Source of the DNA: Lentilactobacillus buchneri | Lineage (GTDB): Bacteria > Bacillota > Bacilli > Lactobacillales > Lactobacillaceae | DNA: 64,000 nt | Direction: 5' to 3' | Assembly: GCF_018314255.1 (NCBI RefSeq) | Contig: NZ_CP073066.1 | Location: 2,294,001-2,358,000, forward strand | In this document: piece by piece, positions 27,525 to 37,078 of the stretch | Position numbering within the stretch: position 1 is the first letter of the stretch | Layout of the letters: every line of letters begins with the position of its first letter | Translations under genes and position numbers: made by a program | The notes under the pieces: generated by a model | Databases searched by the model: none | Seen by the model: the letters and a program-made list of their open reading frames with translations, nothing else | Told to the model about the DNA's origin: nothing

Positions 27525-28334
27525 TTGAAAGAAGTCAGTACTTTAATTAAAGAACAATTTCAAAATATCGGCATTATCTTCCGAATCTCAAAGTATGAAG
27601 ATAAAGCCGAGTATCAAAGCCATTATCTGGGCCTAATTTGGGAATACTTATATCCATTGATTCAAATTGGTATTTATTGGCTGGTTTTCGGTATCGGCCT
27701 GAAACACGGTAATTCCACCCATGGTGTCGATTATCTGGTTTGGATGGTTATCGGAATTACACCTTGGTTCTTTATGAACCGGGCCAGCCTGGATGCTTCC
27801 AAGAGTATCTACCAACGGGTTGGTATGGTTTCTAAAATGAAATTTCCCGTCAGTATTTTGCCAACCATTAAGATTGTCAGCAACTTAAGTGCCTTTTGGA
27901 CCATGCTGGTCTTTTCAATTGTGATTGGCTTCTTATATGGGGTGACGCCGTCAATTTACTGGATTCAGTGGATTTATTACTTCATTTGTATGATTGCCTG
28001 GCTGATTGCTTTTGGTATTTTTAATTCAACAATTTCCGTCCTGGTTCGCGATTATCGGATCTTGTTGCAGTCACTCATGCGGATGCTGTTTTATATGTCG
28101 GGCGTTCTCTTCAATTTCCAGACGGATGCCTTTCCAGCACCGTTTGTTCATATTCTGCAGTTAAATCCATTCTTCTACGTCGTTTCCGGTTTCCGTGACG
28201 GGATGCTGGGCAGTGCCTGGTTCTGGCAGAAACCAACTTTGACGATTGTCTTTTGGGGCATGATTCTCTTCTTCTTATTGGTTGGTTCTCATCTGCATTA
28301 CAAATTCCGTTCTCGATTTGTTGATTTAATCTAG
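27525..28334 (+). CDS. tagG: Teichoic-acid ABC transporter permease (TagG-like)
   Basis: A 269-residue ABC-2 type membrane permease of the TagG/RfbA group, exporting polyol-phosphate polymers across the membrane. Six hydrophobic segments are visible, starting near residue 35 with LIQIGIYWLVFGIGL, and the family pattern MVIGITPWFFMNRASLDAS and LQLNPFFYVVSGFRDGMLG. The start is TTG after AAGGAG. The partner ATPase (TagH) is not next to it; it must be encoded elsewhere. It sits between two glycerophosphotransferase-like genes, so the three form a wall teichoic-acid unit. Confidence 0.88.
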   Translation: MKEVSTLIKEQFQNIGIIFRISKYEDKAEYQSHYLGLIWEYLYPLIQIGIYWLVFGIGLKHGNSTHGVDYLVWMVIGITPWFFMNRASLDASKSIYQRVGMVSKMKFPVSILPTIKIVSNLSAFWTMLVFSIVIGFLYGVTPSIYWIQWIYYFICMIAWLIAFGIFNSTISVLVRDYRILLQSLMRMLFYMSGVLFNFQTDAFPAPFVHILQLNPFFYVVSGFRDGMLGSAWFWQKPTLTIVFWGMILFFLLVGSHLHYKFRSRFVDLI

Positions 28335-28350
28335 TTTTGAGGGTGAGCTT

Positions 28351-29571
28351 TTGAAACGTTCAATGATCAATCTTATTAAACTCATAGCCCGCATTGTACT
28401 CATCGTGATGAACGATGGGTTTATTTGTATGCCCGTCAAAAAGGGGACGGTGTTATTTGAAAGTTTTAACGGCAAAGATGTCAGTGACAATCCATTTGCT
28501 ATCTACAATCAATTAATCCAAGATGACCCGGCTGCCCGAAAGCGGTGCTATTTCAGTGTCAAACCCAGTGAGTACGGCAGGCTGGTTAAACAGTATCCAA
28601 ATATTCAATTTGTCAAACGGTTCACGCCGGGATGGGTGAAATACATTGCCAAGGCTGATTATTGGGTGATGAATTCGCGGATGCCAAAGTGGTGGCGCAA
28701 AAATAAGCGAACCACTTTCATTCAAACCTGGCATGGAACACCGTTAAAGAAGCTTGGAATCGATATTGAAAACGTTGAGATTCCTGGCAGCCAGACAGCT
28801 GAATATCATCAGGAATTTATTGATGAGGCTGCCCGGTGGGATTATTTAATTGCGCCAAATCAATATTCACACGATATTTTTAAATCCGCTTTTGGCTATT
28901 CAGGCCAATTCTTAGATATTGGCTATCCCAGAAACGATATTTTATATACTGAAAATAACGCTGATGACATTCGAAAAATCAAGCAAACCCTATTTGGCTA
29001 TCAGCCTAAACAGGTGATGATGTACGCACCCACCTGGCGGGATGACGATTTTTCCGAGAAAGGGAAATACCAATTCACGCTGCCGTTTGATCTGGCACAA
29101 TTTTTCGAAAATGTCGATCCCCAAACGCTTCTGGTCATTCGGCCACACTACTTGGTTAAAGACAATATTGATATTAGCGGGTTTGAAGACCGGGTCAAAA
29201 TACTCGCTGATGTCGACATTAACCAACTATACTTAATAACCGATCTACTCATTACTGATTATTCATCAGTGATGTTTGATTTTGCCAACCTCAAGCGGCC
29301 AATCCTGTTTTATCCTTATGATCTGGCTCATTATCGTGATCAGCTGCGGGGCTTTTACTTTCAGTACGATCAAGCTAATCTGCCGGGACCAATGGTTGAA
29401 AATCAAACTGACTTTTATCAAAAGTTAAGTGAATACCGTCAAACTGGTGCTTTTACTGATTTCAGTGACAATTTGACCCGGTTTAACCAAAAATTCTGTG
29501 CCTGGGAAGATGGTCAGGCTTCCCAAAAAGTCAGTCAATTAATTTTACAAGGGGGATATACAAATGAGTGA
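28351..29571 (+). CDS. CDP-glycerol glycerophosphotransferase family protein (TagF/TagB-like)
   Basis: A second Glyphos_transf protein, 406 residues, probably acting at the cytoplasmic face in teichoic-acid backbone assembly. An N-terminal hydrophobic stretch (about 6-22) is followed by [19 protein letters not shown] (about 126-144) and [19 protein letters not shown] (about 301-319), both diagnostic motifs. TagF polymerases are usually longer, so this may be a short polymerase or a primase-like enzyme; the distinction is not possible by sight. TTG start follows GGGTGAG. Its last eight bases overlap the nfo start. Confidence 0.85.
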   Translation: MKRSMINLIKLIARIVLIVMNDGFICMPVKKGTVLFESFNGKDVSDNPFAIYNQLIQDDPAARKRCYFSVKPSEYGRLVKQYPNIQFVKRFTPGWVKYIAKADYWVMNSRMPKWWRKNKRTTFIQTWHGTPLKKLGIDIENVEIPGSQTAEYHQEFIDEAARWDYLIAPNQYSHDIFKSAFGYSGQFLDIGYPRNDILYTENNADDIRKIKQTLFGYQPKQVMMYAPTWRDDDFSEKGKYQFTLPFDLAQFFENVDPQTLLVIRPHYLVKDNIDISGFEDRVKILADVDINQLYLITDLLITDYSSVMFDFANLKRPILFYPYDLAHYRDQLRGFYFQYDQANLPGPMVENQTDFYQKLSEYRQTGAFTDFSDNLTRFNQKFCAWEDGQASQKVSQLILQGGYTNE

Positions 29572-30484
29572 AACACCATTTTTAATCGGTTCTCATGTCA
29601 GTATGAACGGCAAGGACATGTTCCTCGGGTCTGCCAAAGAGGCGGCTTCCTACGGTGAAACCGTCTTTATGGTTTATACCGGAGCGCCGCAAAATACGGT
29701 TCGTAAACCCATTGAGAAGTTGAATGCCGATGCCGGCAAGCAGTATATGTCCGATCATGGCCTCCAAGCGGTTGTGGTCCATGCGCCTTATATCATCAAC
29801 CTGGGGAACACTTTCAAACCGGAAAATTTCAGTTTTGGTGTTGATTTTTTGCGGCAGGAAATTCAACGTGCACAAGCCATTGGGGCTAAAGAAATTGTGC
29901 TTCATCCCGGCGCTCACGTTGGTGCCGGTCCGCAAAAAGCGATCGATCAAATTGCCAAGGGCTTAAATGAAGTGATTGAGAAGGACCAGCACGTCCAAAT
30001 TGCTTTGGAAACCATGGCTGGCAAAGGCACCGAAGTTGGGACGTCATTTGAGCAGTTGGCTGAAATTATCGATAAGGTCAGTGACAACGACAAACTCTCC
30101 GTGACCTTCGACACCTGTCATACCAGCGATGCCGGTTATGATATTAAAAATGACTTTGATGGGGTCTTGAATCAATTTGACCACATCATCGGCCTTGACC
30201 GGCTCAAAGTTATTCACCTGAACGATTCCAAAAATCCGCAGGGCAGCCATAAAGACCGCCATCAAATTCTTGGGTTGGGAACAATTGGTTTTGATACCTT
30301 GAACTACATTGCCCATCACGCACAATTAAAAAGCGTTCCCAAAATTATGGAAACGCCAATTTTGAAGGATCCTGACAATAAAAACGTTAAGTGGAATCCT
30401 CATGGTTATGAAGTTGCAATGCTGAAAAAACAGCAGTTTAATCCCAATATTATTGAAGATATGAAAGCTGGAAGACCTTACTAG
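29564..30484 (+). CDS. nfo: Endonuclease IV (AP endonuclease)
   Basis: A zinc-dependent AP endonuclease for base excision repair, 306 residues with the TIM-barrel AP2Ec fold. Metal-ligand motifs are visible: GSHVSM near the start, [12 protein letters not shown] at about 67, [11 protein letters not shown] at about 110, [12 protein letters not shown] (about 149), [13 protein letters not shown] (about 180), [19 protein letters not shown] (about 217) and METPI. All expected His, Glu and Asp positions look intact. ATG overlaps the upstream gene by eight bases, and the ribosome binding site AAGGGGG lies inside it. It ends convergent with the gene at 30495 without a clear terminator. Confidence 0.96.
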   Translation: MSETPFLIGSHVSMNGKDMFLGSAKEAASYGETVFMVYTGAPQNTVRKPIEKLNADAGKQYMSDHGLQAVVVHAPYIINLGNTFKPENFSFGVDFLRQEIQRAQAIGAKEIVLHPGAHVGAGPQKAIDQIAKGLNEVIEKDQHVQIALETMAGKGTEVGTSFEQLAEIIDKVSDNDKLSVTFDTCHTSDAGYDIKNDFDGVLNQFDHIIGLDRLKVIHLNDSKNPQGSHKDRHQILGLGTIGFDTLNYIAHHAQLKSVPKIMETPILKDPDNKNVKWNPHGYEVAMLKKQQFNPNIIEDMKAGRPY

Positions 30485-30494
30485 TCAGGCCAAA

Positions 30495-31316
30495 TCAATC
30501 TTCGAATTCAGTGGTATTTAAATTGAGGCTTTCCAAGATAATGGTGGCCGTTTCCTCAATGGACTTGTTGGCCACGTTGATTGTTAAACAGCCAATTTGA
30601 CGATATAATTTTTTCGCGTACGCCAATTCAGTTTTGATATGGGCCGGATCCGAGTAGGGTGTATCAGCGTCCAAGCCGTAAGAAATCATCCGTTGTTTAC
30701 GGATTTTGCTCAGTTTCTCAGGGGTGTTCAGCAGGCCAAACATTTTATCTTTATCGATGTCGTTGACTTCTTCAGGGAGTTGCAGGTCCGGCCCGATTGG
30801 CAGATTGGCAACCCGTTGATTTTGGTTGGCCAAATAAAGCGACAGCGGCGTCTTTGACGTCCTGGAAACCCCAAGCAACACAATGTCAGCTTCCAGCAGT
30901 CCCTTGGGATTTTTGCCGTCGTCATTTTCTACAGCAAATTCAATCGCAGAGATCCGTTCAAAGTAATTTTGATTTAAATCATGAATCAACCCAGGGACGT
31001 GAGCCGGTTGTTGGCCAGTAACCTGACTGAGCATTGCCATTGGCGTTTGGACGCAGTCAAAGTCATAAATGCCATTTTGACGGCAGAAATCTTGAACCAT
31101 CTGGCTGAGCTCCGTACTTACCAGCGTGTGAAAAATCATCGCCTGTTTGTTGAGAGCAATTTTTAAGATGCCTTTGAGAATTGAGTCGGTTTGAATAAAC
31201 GGGAACCGGCGAATTTCGGCTTTCACATCTGGAAATTGTGACAAAGCCGTCTGGGCAATTGTCTGGGCGGTGGCGCCGCTTGAATCCGATATAATAAAAA
31301 TGTTTTGAGTTTTCAT
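30495..31316 (-). CDS. PPDK regulatory protein (pyruvate, phosphate dikinase kinase/pyrophosphorylase)
   Basis: A DUF299-family protein of 273 residues. Family members are ADP-dependent Ser/Thr kinases and phosphate-dependent phosphorylases that switch pyruvate phosphate dikinase or PEP synthase off and on. It starts with IFIISDSSGATAQTIAQTA, and the P-loop is GVSRTSKTPLSLYLA at about 149-163. It corresponds to YqfL, which in Bacillus also lies near glyQS-dnaG-rpoD. AGGAG precedes the ATG on the minus strand. Its target enzyme is not in this window. Confidence 0.93.
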   Translation of the reverse strand: MKTQNIFIISDSSGATAQTIAQTALSQFPDVKAEIRRFPFIQTDSILKGILKIALNKQAMIFHTLVSTELSQMVQDFCRQNGIYDFDCVQTPMAMLSQVTGQQPAHVPGLIHDLNQNYFERISAIEFAVENDDGKNPKGLLEADIVLLGVSRTSKTPLSLYLANQNQRVANLPIGPDLQLPEEVNDIDKDKMFGLLNTPEKLSKIRKQRMISYGLDADTPYSDPAHIKTELAYAKKLYRQIGCLTINVANKSIEETATIILESLNLNTTEFED

Positions 31317-31386
31317 GATAAATAACTCCTAAAATTATATTTGTTAAGTAAATATTAACATGACACATCAATTTTATCTTAAATCA

Positions 31387-31415
31387 TTGACGATGTATTG
31401 ATTAATATGTATAAT
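31387..31415 (+). promoter_or_regulatory. Promoter of rpsU
   Basis: TTGACG (31387-31392), 17 bases, TATAAT (31410-31415). A strong housekeeping promoter, about 80 bases upstream of the rpsU start. Confidence 0.85.
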
Positions 31416-31493
31416 TTACTTCGAACCGTTTTAGAAGGCACTTAAAGTGTTGATTAAACAGTTACATTTAAGCTCGGAGGGAGGGAATTTCAT

Positions 31494-31685
31494 ATGGCAA
31501 AGACAGTCGTTCGTAAAAACGAGTCTCTTGATGATGCTCTTCGACGCTTCAAACGTACAGTTTCTAAAAGCGGTACATTACAGGAATATCGTAAACGAGA
31601 GTTTTATGAAAAACCAAGTGTTAAGCGTAAATTAAAGTCTGAAGCAGCACGTAAGCGTAACAACAAGAAGAAACGTCGTTTTTAA
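31494..31685 (+). CDS. rpsU: 30S ribosomal protein S21
   Basis: A 63-residue, very basic small-subunit protein. The family pattern is clear: [19 protein letters not shown] at the start, a second helix [17 protein letters not shown], and the basic tail [11 protein letters not shown]. The start ATG is preceded by GGAGGGAGGG. It has its own strong promoter upstream and a terminator downstream, with yqeY next, the typical order in Firmicutes. Confidence 0.97.
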   Translation: MAKTVVRKNESLDDALRRFKRTVSKSGTLQEYRKREFYEKPSVKRKLKSEAARKRNNKKKRRF

Positions 31686-31697
31686 TAAATGATGACT

Positions 31698-31737
31698 AAA
31701 GGTCGGAGCTAATGTTTATTAGTCTCTGATCTTTTTT
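31698..31737 (+). terminator. Terminator after rpsU
   Basis: AAAGGTCGGAG plus CTAAT pairs with ATTAG and CTCTGATCTTT with one bulge and two G-T pairs, tetraloop GTTT, followed by a run of T. Confidence 0.88.
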
Positions 31738-31778
31738 AATGTTAAAATTTAAGTATTAAGCGAAAAGAGGTTACTTTG

Positions 31779-32228
31779 ATGAGTGTATATGATAAATTGC
31801 TTTCTGACATGAAGGACGCCATGAAGGCTCGTGATAAGGTCCGCTTGGGTGTCATTCGGGGCATTAAGGCTCAGGTGATGAATGCCAAAGTTGCCGATGG
31901 CAATCATGATTTAACTGAAGATCAAATTAACGATATCATTATGAAAGAAATTAAGCAGCAAAAGGAATCCTTGGAAGAATTCCAAAAAGCTGACCGAAAA
32001 GATTTGGCAGAAGAACAGGAAGCCAAACTAAAGATTGCCGAGGAATATGCACCAGAACAGCTTTCCGAAGCTGAAGTTGAAAAAATCGTTCAAGAAACTA
32101 TTTCACAGGTTGGTGCTGAATCAATGGCCGACTTTGGTAAAGTGATGGGTGCCATCATGCCAAAGGTTAAAGGTCAAGCTGACGGCAGTGTTATCAACAA
32201 ATTGGTTAAGCAGCAGCTGCAAAGCTAG
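31779..32228 (+). CDS. yqeY: GatB/YqeY domain protein
   Basis: A 149-residue helical protein of the YqeY family, homologous to the C-terminal tRNA-binding domain of GatB. It shows DKLLSDMKDAMKARDKVRLGV (the KARDK..RL signature), VADGNHDLTEDQINDIIMKEIKQ and IMPKVKGQADGSVINKLVKQQL motifs. It may contact tRNA, but its role is unknown. ATG 31779 is preferred over the TTG one codon upstream because the AGAGG site is eight bases away. It lies between rpsU and phoH. Confidence 0.92.
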   Translation: MSVYDKLLSDMKDAMKARDKVRLGVIRGIKAQVMNAKVADGNHDLTEDQINDIIMKEIKQQKESLEEFQKADRKDLAEEQEAKLKIAEEYAPEQLSEAEVEKIVQETISQVGAESMADFGKVMGAIMPKVKGQADGSVINKLVKQQLQS

Positions 32229-32236
32229 TATACTTT

Positions 32237-32264
32237 AGATAACCACAACTTTGTGGTAATATCT
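32237..32264 (+). other. Hairpin in the phoH leader
   Basis: ACCACA (32242-32247) pairs with TGTGGT (32252-32257) around a tetraloop, with an outer AGATA (32237-32241)/TATCT (32260-32264) stem separated by unpaired A residues. No T-run follows, so it is not a standard terminator. It lies 37 bases before the phoH start. Confidence 0.5.
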
Positions 32265-32300
32265 GAACCAATATGACTAATAAAAAAGGAGCTCACTTAC

Positions 32301-33266
32301 TTGGCTGATACTCAACAAGTTACAAGAGAGTTTATTGTATCCGACCCCAACGAATTATTACAAATTGTCGGGACTCAAGACGAGTTCATTACAATTATCG
32401 AAGAGGGAATGGATGTCTCCATCAATGTCTTTGGTAATTCACTTCGAGTGACTGGTCAGGATGAACCCGTTAGCATTACCTTACACATTTTGGAGAATAT
32501 TCTCTCTTTAATTCAAAAGGGAATTAATATTAACAGCAGCGACTTCATCAGTGCGATGAATATGGCTCAAAACGGCACGCTGGAGTACTTTAAAGATTTA
32601 TACAATGAAGTGCTCATCAAAGACGCAAAGGGCAAGGCGGTCCGCGTTAAGACCTTTGGTCAGCGGCAGTATATTCAGGCAATCAAGCATCATGATGTCG
32701 CTTTTGGCATTGGCCCAGCCGGTACCGGGAAAACTTACTTGGCTGTCGTCATGGCGATCGCGGCTTTGAAGAAGGGCACCGTTGACAAAATTGTCCTTAC
32801 CCGACCAGCGGTTGAAGCTGGTGAAAGTTTGGGCTTTTTGCCTGGTGACCTGAAAGAAAAGGTTGATCCTTATCTGCGACCAATTTACGATGCCCTGCAC
32901 GCCATTTTGGGTGCCGAGCACACTGAACGATTGATGGACCGGGGGACGATTGAAATCGCGCCGCTGGCTTACATGCGTGGTCGGACTTTGGACAATGCCT
33001 TTGTGATCTTGGATGAGGCCCAAAACACCACCAACATGCAGATGAAGATGTTCTTAACCCGATTGGGATTTGGCTCGAAGATGATCGTTAACGGTGATAT
33101 TTCACAAATTGATTTGCCAAAGCATTCGACCAGCGGATTGATTACCGCTCAAAAGATCTTGAAGGATATTGATCAAATTGAATTTGTAACCTTCACGGCT
33201 AAGGATGTCGTCCGTCACCCAGTTGTTGCTAAAATCATTACCGCTTACGAAAAAAGTGGCAATTAA
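32301..33266 (+). CDS. phoH: PhoH family ATPase
   Basis: A 321-residue PhoH/PhoL-like P-loop ATPase. An N-terminal KH-like region is followed by Walker A GIGPAGTGKTYLAV (about 136-149), FLPGDLKEKVDPYLRP, Walker B FVILDEAQNTT (about 234), and LTRLGFGSKMIVNGD. Members link to RNA metabolism and the neighbouring ybeY. The start is TTG after AAAAAGGAGC at good spacing. The hairpin above lies in its leader. Together with ybeY, dgkA and era it forms a conserved Firmicutes operon. Confidence 0.94.
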   Translation: MADTQQVTREFIVSDPNELLQIVGTQDEFITIIEEGMDVSINVFGNSLRVTGQDEPVSITLHILENILSLIQKGININSSDFISAMNMAQNGTLEYFKDLYNEVLIKDAKGKAVRVKTFGQRQYIQAIKHHDVAFGIGPAGTGKTYLAVVMAIAALKKGTVDKIVLTRPAVEAGESLGFLPGDLKEKVDPYLRPIYDALHAILGAEHTERLMDRGTIEIAPLAYMRGRTLDNAFVILDEAQNTTNMQMKMFLTRLGFGSKMIVNGDISQIDLPKHSTSGLITAQKILKDIDQIEFVTFTAKDVVRHPVVAKIITAYEKSGN

Positions 33267-33294
33267 TCTCGAATAGACTTGAGGAACTAAATTA

Positions 33295-33780
33295 ATGGAT
33301 TTAGAAATTTACGATAAAACTGAAAAAGGGGTTTCGGAAAAGGATCAAAAATTGATTCGGGATGTTTTGGAATTTGCCGGATCTTACATTCATTTGGCCG
33401 ACAATACCGAAATGTCCGTGACCCTGGTCAATAATGATGAAATTCACCAAATCAACAAGAAGTATCGGGGCGTCGATCGGGCAACCGACGTCATTAGTTT
33501 CGCCATTGAAGATGACGATGATGACGATGATTTCCCCATTGTGATGGATGAAGAATTGAAAGAGTCAATTCCTGAAAATATTGGTGACATCTTCGTTTCC
33601 GTTGATAAAGTTGCCGAACAGGCCGATTATCTTGGCCACTCGTTTGAACGGGAATTGGGTTTCCTGTGCGTTCATGGGTTCTTACACCTGAACGGTTACG
33701 ATCATATGAAGAAAGCTGATGCGGATGTCATGTTTCCGCTTCAAAAAGAGATTTTAAATGCTTATGGACTCAAAAGATAA
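33295..33780 (+). CDS. ybeY: rRNA maturation endoribonuclease YbeY
   Basis: YbeY is a zinc metalloendonuclease involved in 16S rRNA 3' end maturation and ribosome quality control. The 161-residue protein has the KYRGVDRATDVISF motif and the zinc signature HGFLHLNGYDH (His-x3-His-x5-His, about 126-136). An acidic loop DDDDDDD (about 75-82) sits between strands. It lies between phoH and dgkA, overlapping the latter. Confidence 0.95.
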   Translation: MDLEIYDKTEKGVSEKDQKLIRDVLEFAGSYIHLADNTEMSVTLVNNDEIHQINKKYRGVDRATDVISFAIEDDDDDDDFPIVMDEELKESIPENIGDIFVSVDKVAEQADYLGHSFERELGFLCVHGFLHLNGYDHMKKADADVMFPLQKEILNAYGLKR

Positions 33781-34165
33781 CCGCAAGCCACAATTGGATA
33801 AGAATAAGTCGTTTCTTCAATCAGTCGGCCACGCTCTTGAAGGCATTAAACGACTGCTGTTGGAAGAGCGAAATTTTCGGATTGACTTGGTTGTGGCAAT
33901 CATTGTATTAACTTTCGCCATTGTCATGAAGATTAGCATCAACGAGTGGCTCTGGCTGTTCGCGGCTTTTTTCTCAGTGATTGGGTCGGAAGTCTTAAAC
34001 ACCGTTGTTGAAAACGTCGTTGACCTCATTGTTGGTCACCACTTTGACGCTTTGGCCAAAAGAGCGAAAGATGTTGCTGCTGGTGGTGTGTTACTATCAG
34101 CGCTGTTTGCTGTGATCATCGGGATGTTGATCTTTGTCCCGAGATTCATTGCATTATTAAATTAA
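33758..34165 (+). CDS. dgkA: Diacylglycerol/undecaprenol kinase
   Basis: A 135-residue DgkA-family integral membrane kinase. In Gram-positives it phosphorylates undecaprenol, supplying the lipid carrier for cell-wall synthesis. The conserved catalytic Glu regions are LLLEERNFRIDL (about 37) and SEVLNTVVENVVDL (about 73-86). Three hydrophobic segments are visible (about 45-65, 68-82 and 112-130). ATG 33758 follows AAAGAG; ATG 33764 is a near alternative. It overlaps ybeY by 23 bases. Confidence 0.93.
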   Translation: MLMDSKDNRKPQLDKNKSFLQSVGHALEGIKRLLLEERNFRIDLVVAIIVLTFAIVMKISINEWLWLFAAFFSVIGSEVLNTVVENVVDLIVGHHFDALAKRAKDVAAGGVLLSALFAVIIGMLIFVPRFIALLN

Positions 34166-34177
34166 GAGGAGTAAGAA

Positions 34178-35080
34178 ATGGATAATCCAGATTTTCATTC
34201 AGGCTTTATTGCCATTGTTGGTCGGCCAAACGTTGGTAAATCAACTTTTTTAAACCGGGTCATTGGTCAAAAGATTGCGATTATGAGCGACAAGCCGCAA
34301 ACCACCAGAAACAAGATTCAAGGGGTTTACACGACGAAAGAAGCTCAAATTGTCTTTATTGACACCCCCGGTATTCATAAACCACAGAACAAACTTGGTG
34401 ATTTCATGATGGAATCAGCTTTGTCTGCTTTAAAAGAGGTTGATGCGGTGTTGTTTATGGTCAACGCCACTGAACATCGCGGTGCAGGGGATAATTTCAT
34501 TATCGACCAGCTGAAAAACGTTGATAAGCCAATTTATCTACTGATCAACAAGATTGACGAAATTTCTCCCGATGACATTATGCCGATCATCGAGCAACAC
34601 AAGAACGCCTTGGAATTCAAGGATGTTTATCCAATCTCGGCGCTTCAGGGCAATAATGTGCCCGAATTGATCGACACCTTAATTAAAGAATTGCCCAACG
34701 GACCTCAATATTATCCAGCTGATGAGGTAACCGATCATCCCGAACGATTTGTGATTTCAGAATTGATCCGAGAAAAAGTGCTTGAATTAACCCGCCAGGA
34801 AATTCCTCATTCAACTGCGGTCGTGATTGAAAGTATCAAGACAGAAGACAGTCTTTTGAGAATTCGGGCCACAATTATTGTGGAACGTGATGGCCAAAAG
34901 GGAATTGTCATTGGTAAAGGCGGCTCGATGTTAAAGAAAATTGGGACACTTGCCAGAAAAGACATCGAAAATATGATGGGCAACAAAGTCTTTCTCGAAC
35001 TGTGGGTCAAAGTTGAACCTCACTGGCGCGATAAGGCCAACCTGCTCAATTCTTACGGTTACCGCAAAGATAATTATTAG
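34178..35080 (+). CDS. era: GTPase Era
   Basis: Era is an essential GTPase that binds 16S rRNA near its 3' end during 30S maturation. In 300 residues it has G1 [10 protein letters not shown] (about 13-22), the switch DTPGIH (about 61), NKID (about 122) and a C-terminal KH domain with [13 protein letters not shown] (about 244). AGAGGAG precedes the ATG. It follows dgkA and precedes recO, the standard order. Confidence 0.97.
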   Translation: MDNPDFHSGFIAIVGRPNVGKSTFLNRVIGQKIAIMSDKPQTTRNKIQGVYTTKEAQIVFIDTPGIHKPQNKLGDFMMESALSALKEVDAVLFMVNATEHRGAGDNFIIDQLKNVDKPIYLLINKIDEISPDDIMPIIEQHKNALEFKDVYPISALQGNNVPELIDTLIKELPNGPQYYPADEVTDHPERFVISELIREKVLELTRQEIPHSTAVVIESIKTEDSLLRIRATIIVERDGQKGIVIGKGGSMLKKIGTLARKDIENMMGNKVFLELWVKVEPHWRDKANLLNSYGYRKDNY

Positions 35081-35092
35081 AGGTGAATCAGT

Positions 35093-35854
35093 TTGTCAAA
35101 AGGTCAGCGAACGGATTTTAATGGCATTTTGCTTTATACAAAAGCCTATCGGGAACATGACCTGCTGATAAAATTTCTCACCAGAGAATTCGGCAAAAAA
35201 ATGTTCCTGGTTAGAGGCGCCAAACGCCCACGGTTCAAGATGCGTTCAGCAATTTTGCCGTTTACCTACGGGCTATATGGCGGCGATATTAAAGAATCAG
35301 GATTGTCGTATATTCTCAACGATAAACAGTTAGTGCACTTCCAAAACATTAGTGAAGATATCACTAAGAATGCCTATGCCACTTATATCATGTCATTGAT
35401 TGATATGGCTTATCCGGATGGTGAGCCGATTGCCACTTGGTATGACAAGCTGTTGACCGGCCTGCAACTGATTGACCAAGGCTTTGATGAACAGATCATC
35501 ACGAATATCTTTGAGGTCCAGCTGCTGAATGCTTACGGCGTTGCACCAAATTGGGTGGATTGCACGATCTGTCACCGAACGGATCTGCCTTTTGATTATT
35601 CTGAGGCCTACGGTGGGCTGTTGTGTCAGAATCATTGGAACAAGGATCCATACCGGATGCACTTGGATGCCCGCACAATTTACTATCTTCGGCTGTTTTC
35701 GGTAGTTGACTTATCCAAACTAACCCATATCAAGGTTAACGATCGGACCAAAAAAGCTTTGCGGGAAGTTCTCGACCAGATTTATTCAAGAAGTGTCGGT
35801 GTCGTTCCAAAAAGTAAACACTTTATTGATCAGTTGGGAAAATTCAAATTATAA
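35093..35854 (+). CDS. recO: DNA repair protein RecO
   Basis: RecO anneals single strands and loads RecA with RecR in recombinational repair. The 253-residue protein has an N-terminal OB fold (TDFNGILLYTKAYREHDLLI), a central helical domain and a zinc-binding region with CTICHRTDLPFDYSEAYGG and the later LLCQNH (about 160-185). TTG start after AGGTGA. Its 3' end abuts the glyQS leader promoter. Confidence 0.94.
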   Translation: MSKGQRTDFNGILLYTKAYREHDLLIKFLTREFGKKMFLVRGAKRPRFKMRSAILPFTYGLYGGDIKESGLSYILNDKQLVHFQNISEDITKNAYATYIMSLIDMAYPDGEPIATWYDKLLTGLQLIDQGFDEQIITNIFEVQLLNAYGVAPNWVDCTICHRTDLPFDYSEAYGGLLCQNHWNKDPYRMHLDARTIYYLRLFSVVDLSKLTHIKVNDRTKKALREVLDQIYSRSVGVVPKSKHFIDQLGKFKL

Positions 35855-35865
35855 CTGATAACGGC

Positions 35866-35889
35866 GTTGACAATATTTTGATTGTCAAC
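35866..35889 (+). promoter_or_regulatory. Perfect inverted repeat over the glyQS -35 box
   Basis: GTTGACAAT (35866-35874), six bases, ATTGTCAAC (35881-35889): nine of nine paired. It contains the -35 box of the glyQS promoter. It could be an operator or a recO transcript-end hairpin, though no T-run follows. Confidence 0.55.
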
Positions 35890-35895
35890 TATGAT
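35867..35895 (+). promoter_or_regulatory. Promoter of glyQS
   Basis: TTGACA (35867-35872), 17 bases, TATGAT (35890-35895). Near-consensus, upstream of the T-box. Confidence 0.85.
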
Positions 35896-35904
35896 TATTT
35901 TTGA

Positions 35905-36122
35905 AATAAATAATTCAATGATGACAAAAGAAATGACAGGATGGACCCTTGTAGCGAAATCAGGATAGTGGGAGCTGATTATCGTCGGTACTGTCAATGG
36001 CGCTTTTCGAGTTGAACAATTAAGTGCTGGTAGTAATACCAGAAGTAGGGTGGAACCGCGATTTCATCGTCCCTATGTTGAGTGGCTTAGTCTATAAGTC
36101 GTTGAACATAGGGACTTTTTTT
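35905..36122 (+). promoter_or_regulatory. Glycine T-box riboswitch leader of glyQS
   Basis: Stem I lower part AAAAG with CTTTT, then TGACAG with CTGTCA, with the specifier loop reading ATGGCG; the specifier GGC (35999-36001) is a glycine codon. The T-box AGGGTGGAACCGCG is at 36047-36060. The terminator hairpin GTCCCTATGTT (36069-36079) with AACATAGGGAC (36105-36115) is followed by seven T. Uncharged tRNA-Gly would favour read-through. Confidence 0.95.
36069..36122 (+). terminator. Regulated terminator of the glyQS T-box
   Basis: An eleven-base perfect stem with a long loop, followed by TTTTTTT. Confidence 0.9.
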
Positions 36123-36151
36123 ATGCGTTTGAATAATTAGGAGGAAAATTT

Positions 36152-37078
36152 ATGACTGAAAAATTATCAGTTCAAGAGATTATCCTGCGGCTGCAGCAAT
36201 ATTGGTCAGCCCAGGGATGTATGTTAATGCAAGCTTACGATACCGAAAAGGGTGCTGGAACCATGAGCCCCTATACTTTCTTACGGGCAATCGGTCCGGA
36301 ACCGTGGAATGCCGCTTACGTGGAACCTTCTCGTCGTCCGGCTGACGGTCGTTATGGTGAGAACCCCAACCGTTTGTATCAACATCATCAATTCCAAGTG
36401 ATTATGAAGCCTTCTCCGGAAAACATCCAAGAGTTATATCTGAACAGTTTAAAAGAATTGGGAATCAATCCCTTGGAGCATGATATTCGGTTTGTTGAAG
36501 ACAACTGGGAAAACCCATCTATGGGCTGTGCCGGTGTTGGTTGGGAAGTTTGGCTGGACGGAATGGAAATCACTCAGTTCACCTACTTCCAAATCGTTGG
36601 TGGCCTGGAAATGGATCCGGTCGCTTCAGAAATTACTTACGGATTGGAACGCCTTTCTTCATACGTTCAAGACGTTAATTCGGTCTTTGATTTGAACTGG
36701 TCTGACGATGTTAAATACGGTGATATTTTCAAAGAGCCTGAATATGAGCATTCCAAATACAGTTTTGAAGTTTCCAACCAAGAGATGTTGTTGACCCTGT
36801 TTAATGATTATGAACGTGAGGCCAAACGCCTGTTGGACCAAGATTTGGTTCACCCGGCCTATGATTACATCCTCAAGTGCAGCCATACTTTTAATCTGTT
36901 GGATGCCAGAGGGGCTGTTTCAGTGACTGAACGAGCCGGCTATCTGTCCAGAATTCGCAACTTAGCCCGTTCGGTTGCCAAAGAGTTTGTGGAAGCACGC
37001 AAACGACTCGGCTTCCCACTCATTAAAGACGAAAAGAAACGCCAAGCACTATTAAAAGACGACAAGGAGGAGAAATAA
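36152..37078 (+). CDS. glyQ: Glycyl-tRNA synthetase alpha subunit
   Basis: Catalytic subunit of the alpha2beta2 bacterial GlyRS, 308 residues. Class II features include [21 protein letters not shown] (about 16), [21 protein letters not shown] and [21 protein letters not shown] (about 70-90), and the C-terminal [16 protein letters not shown] follows TAGGAGG. It is regulated by the T-box upstream. Its stop overlaps the glyS start by one base. Confidence 0.97.
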   Translation: MTEKLSVQEIILRLQQYWSAQGCMLMQAYDTEKGAGTMSPYTFLRAIGPEPWNAAYVEPSRRPADGRYGENPNRLYQHHQFQVIMKPSPENIQELYLNSLKELGINPLEHDIRFVEDNWENPSMGCAGVGWEVWLDGMEITQFTYFQIVGGLEMDPVASEITYGLERLSSYVQDVNSVFDLNWSDDVKYGDIFKEPEYEHSKYSFEVSNQEMLLTLFNDYEREAKRLLDQDLVHPAYDYILKCSHTFNLLDARGAVSVTERAGYLSRIRNLARSVAKEFVEARKRLGFPLIKDEKKRQALLKDDKEEK

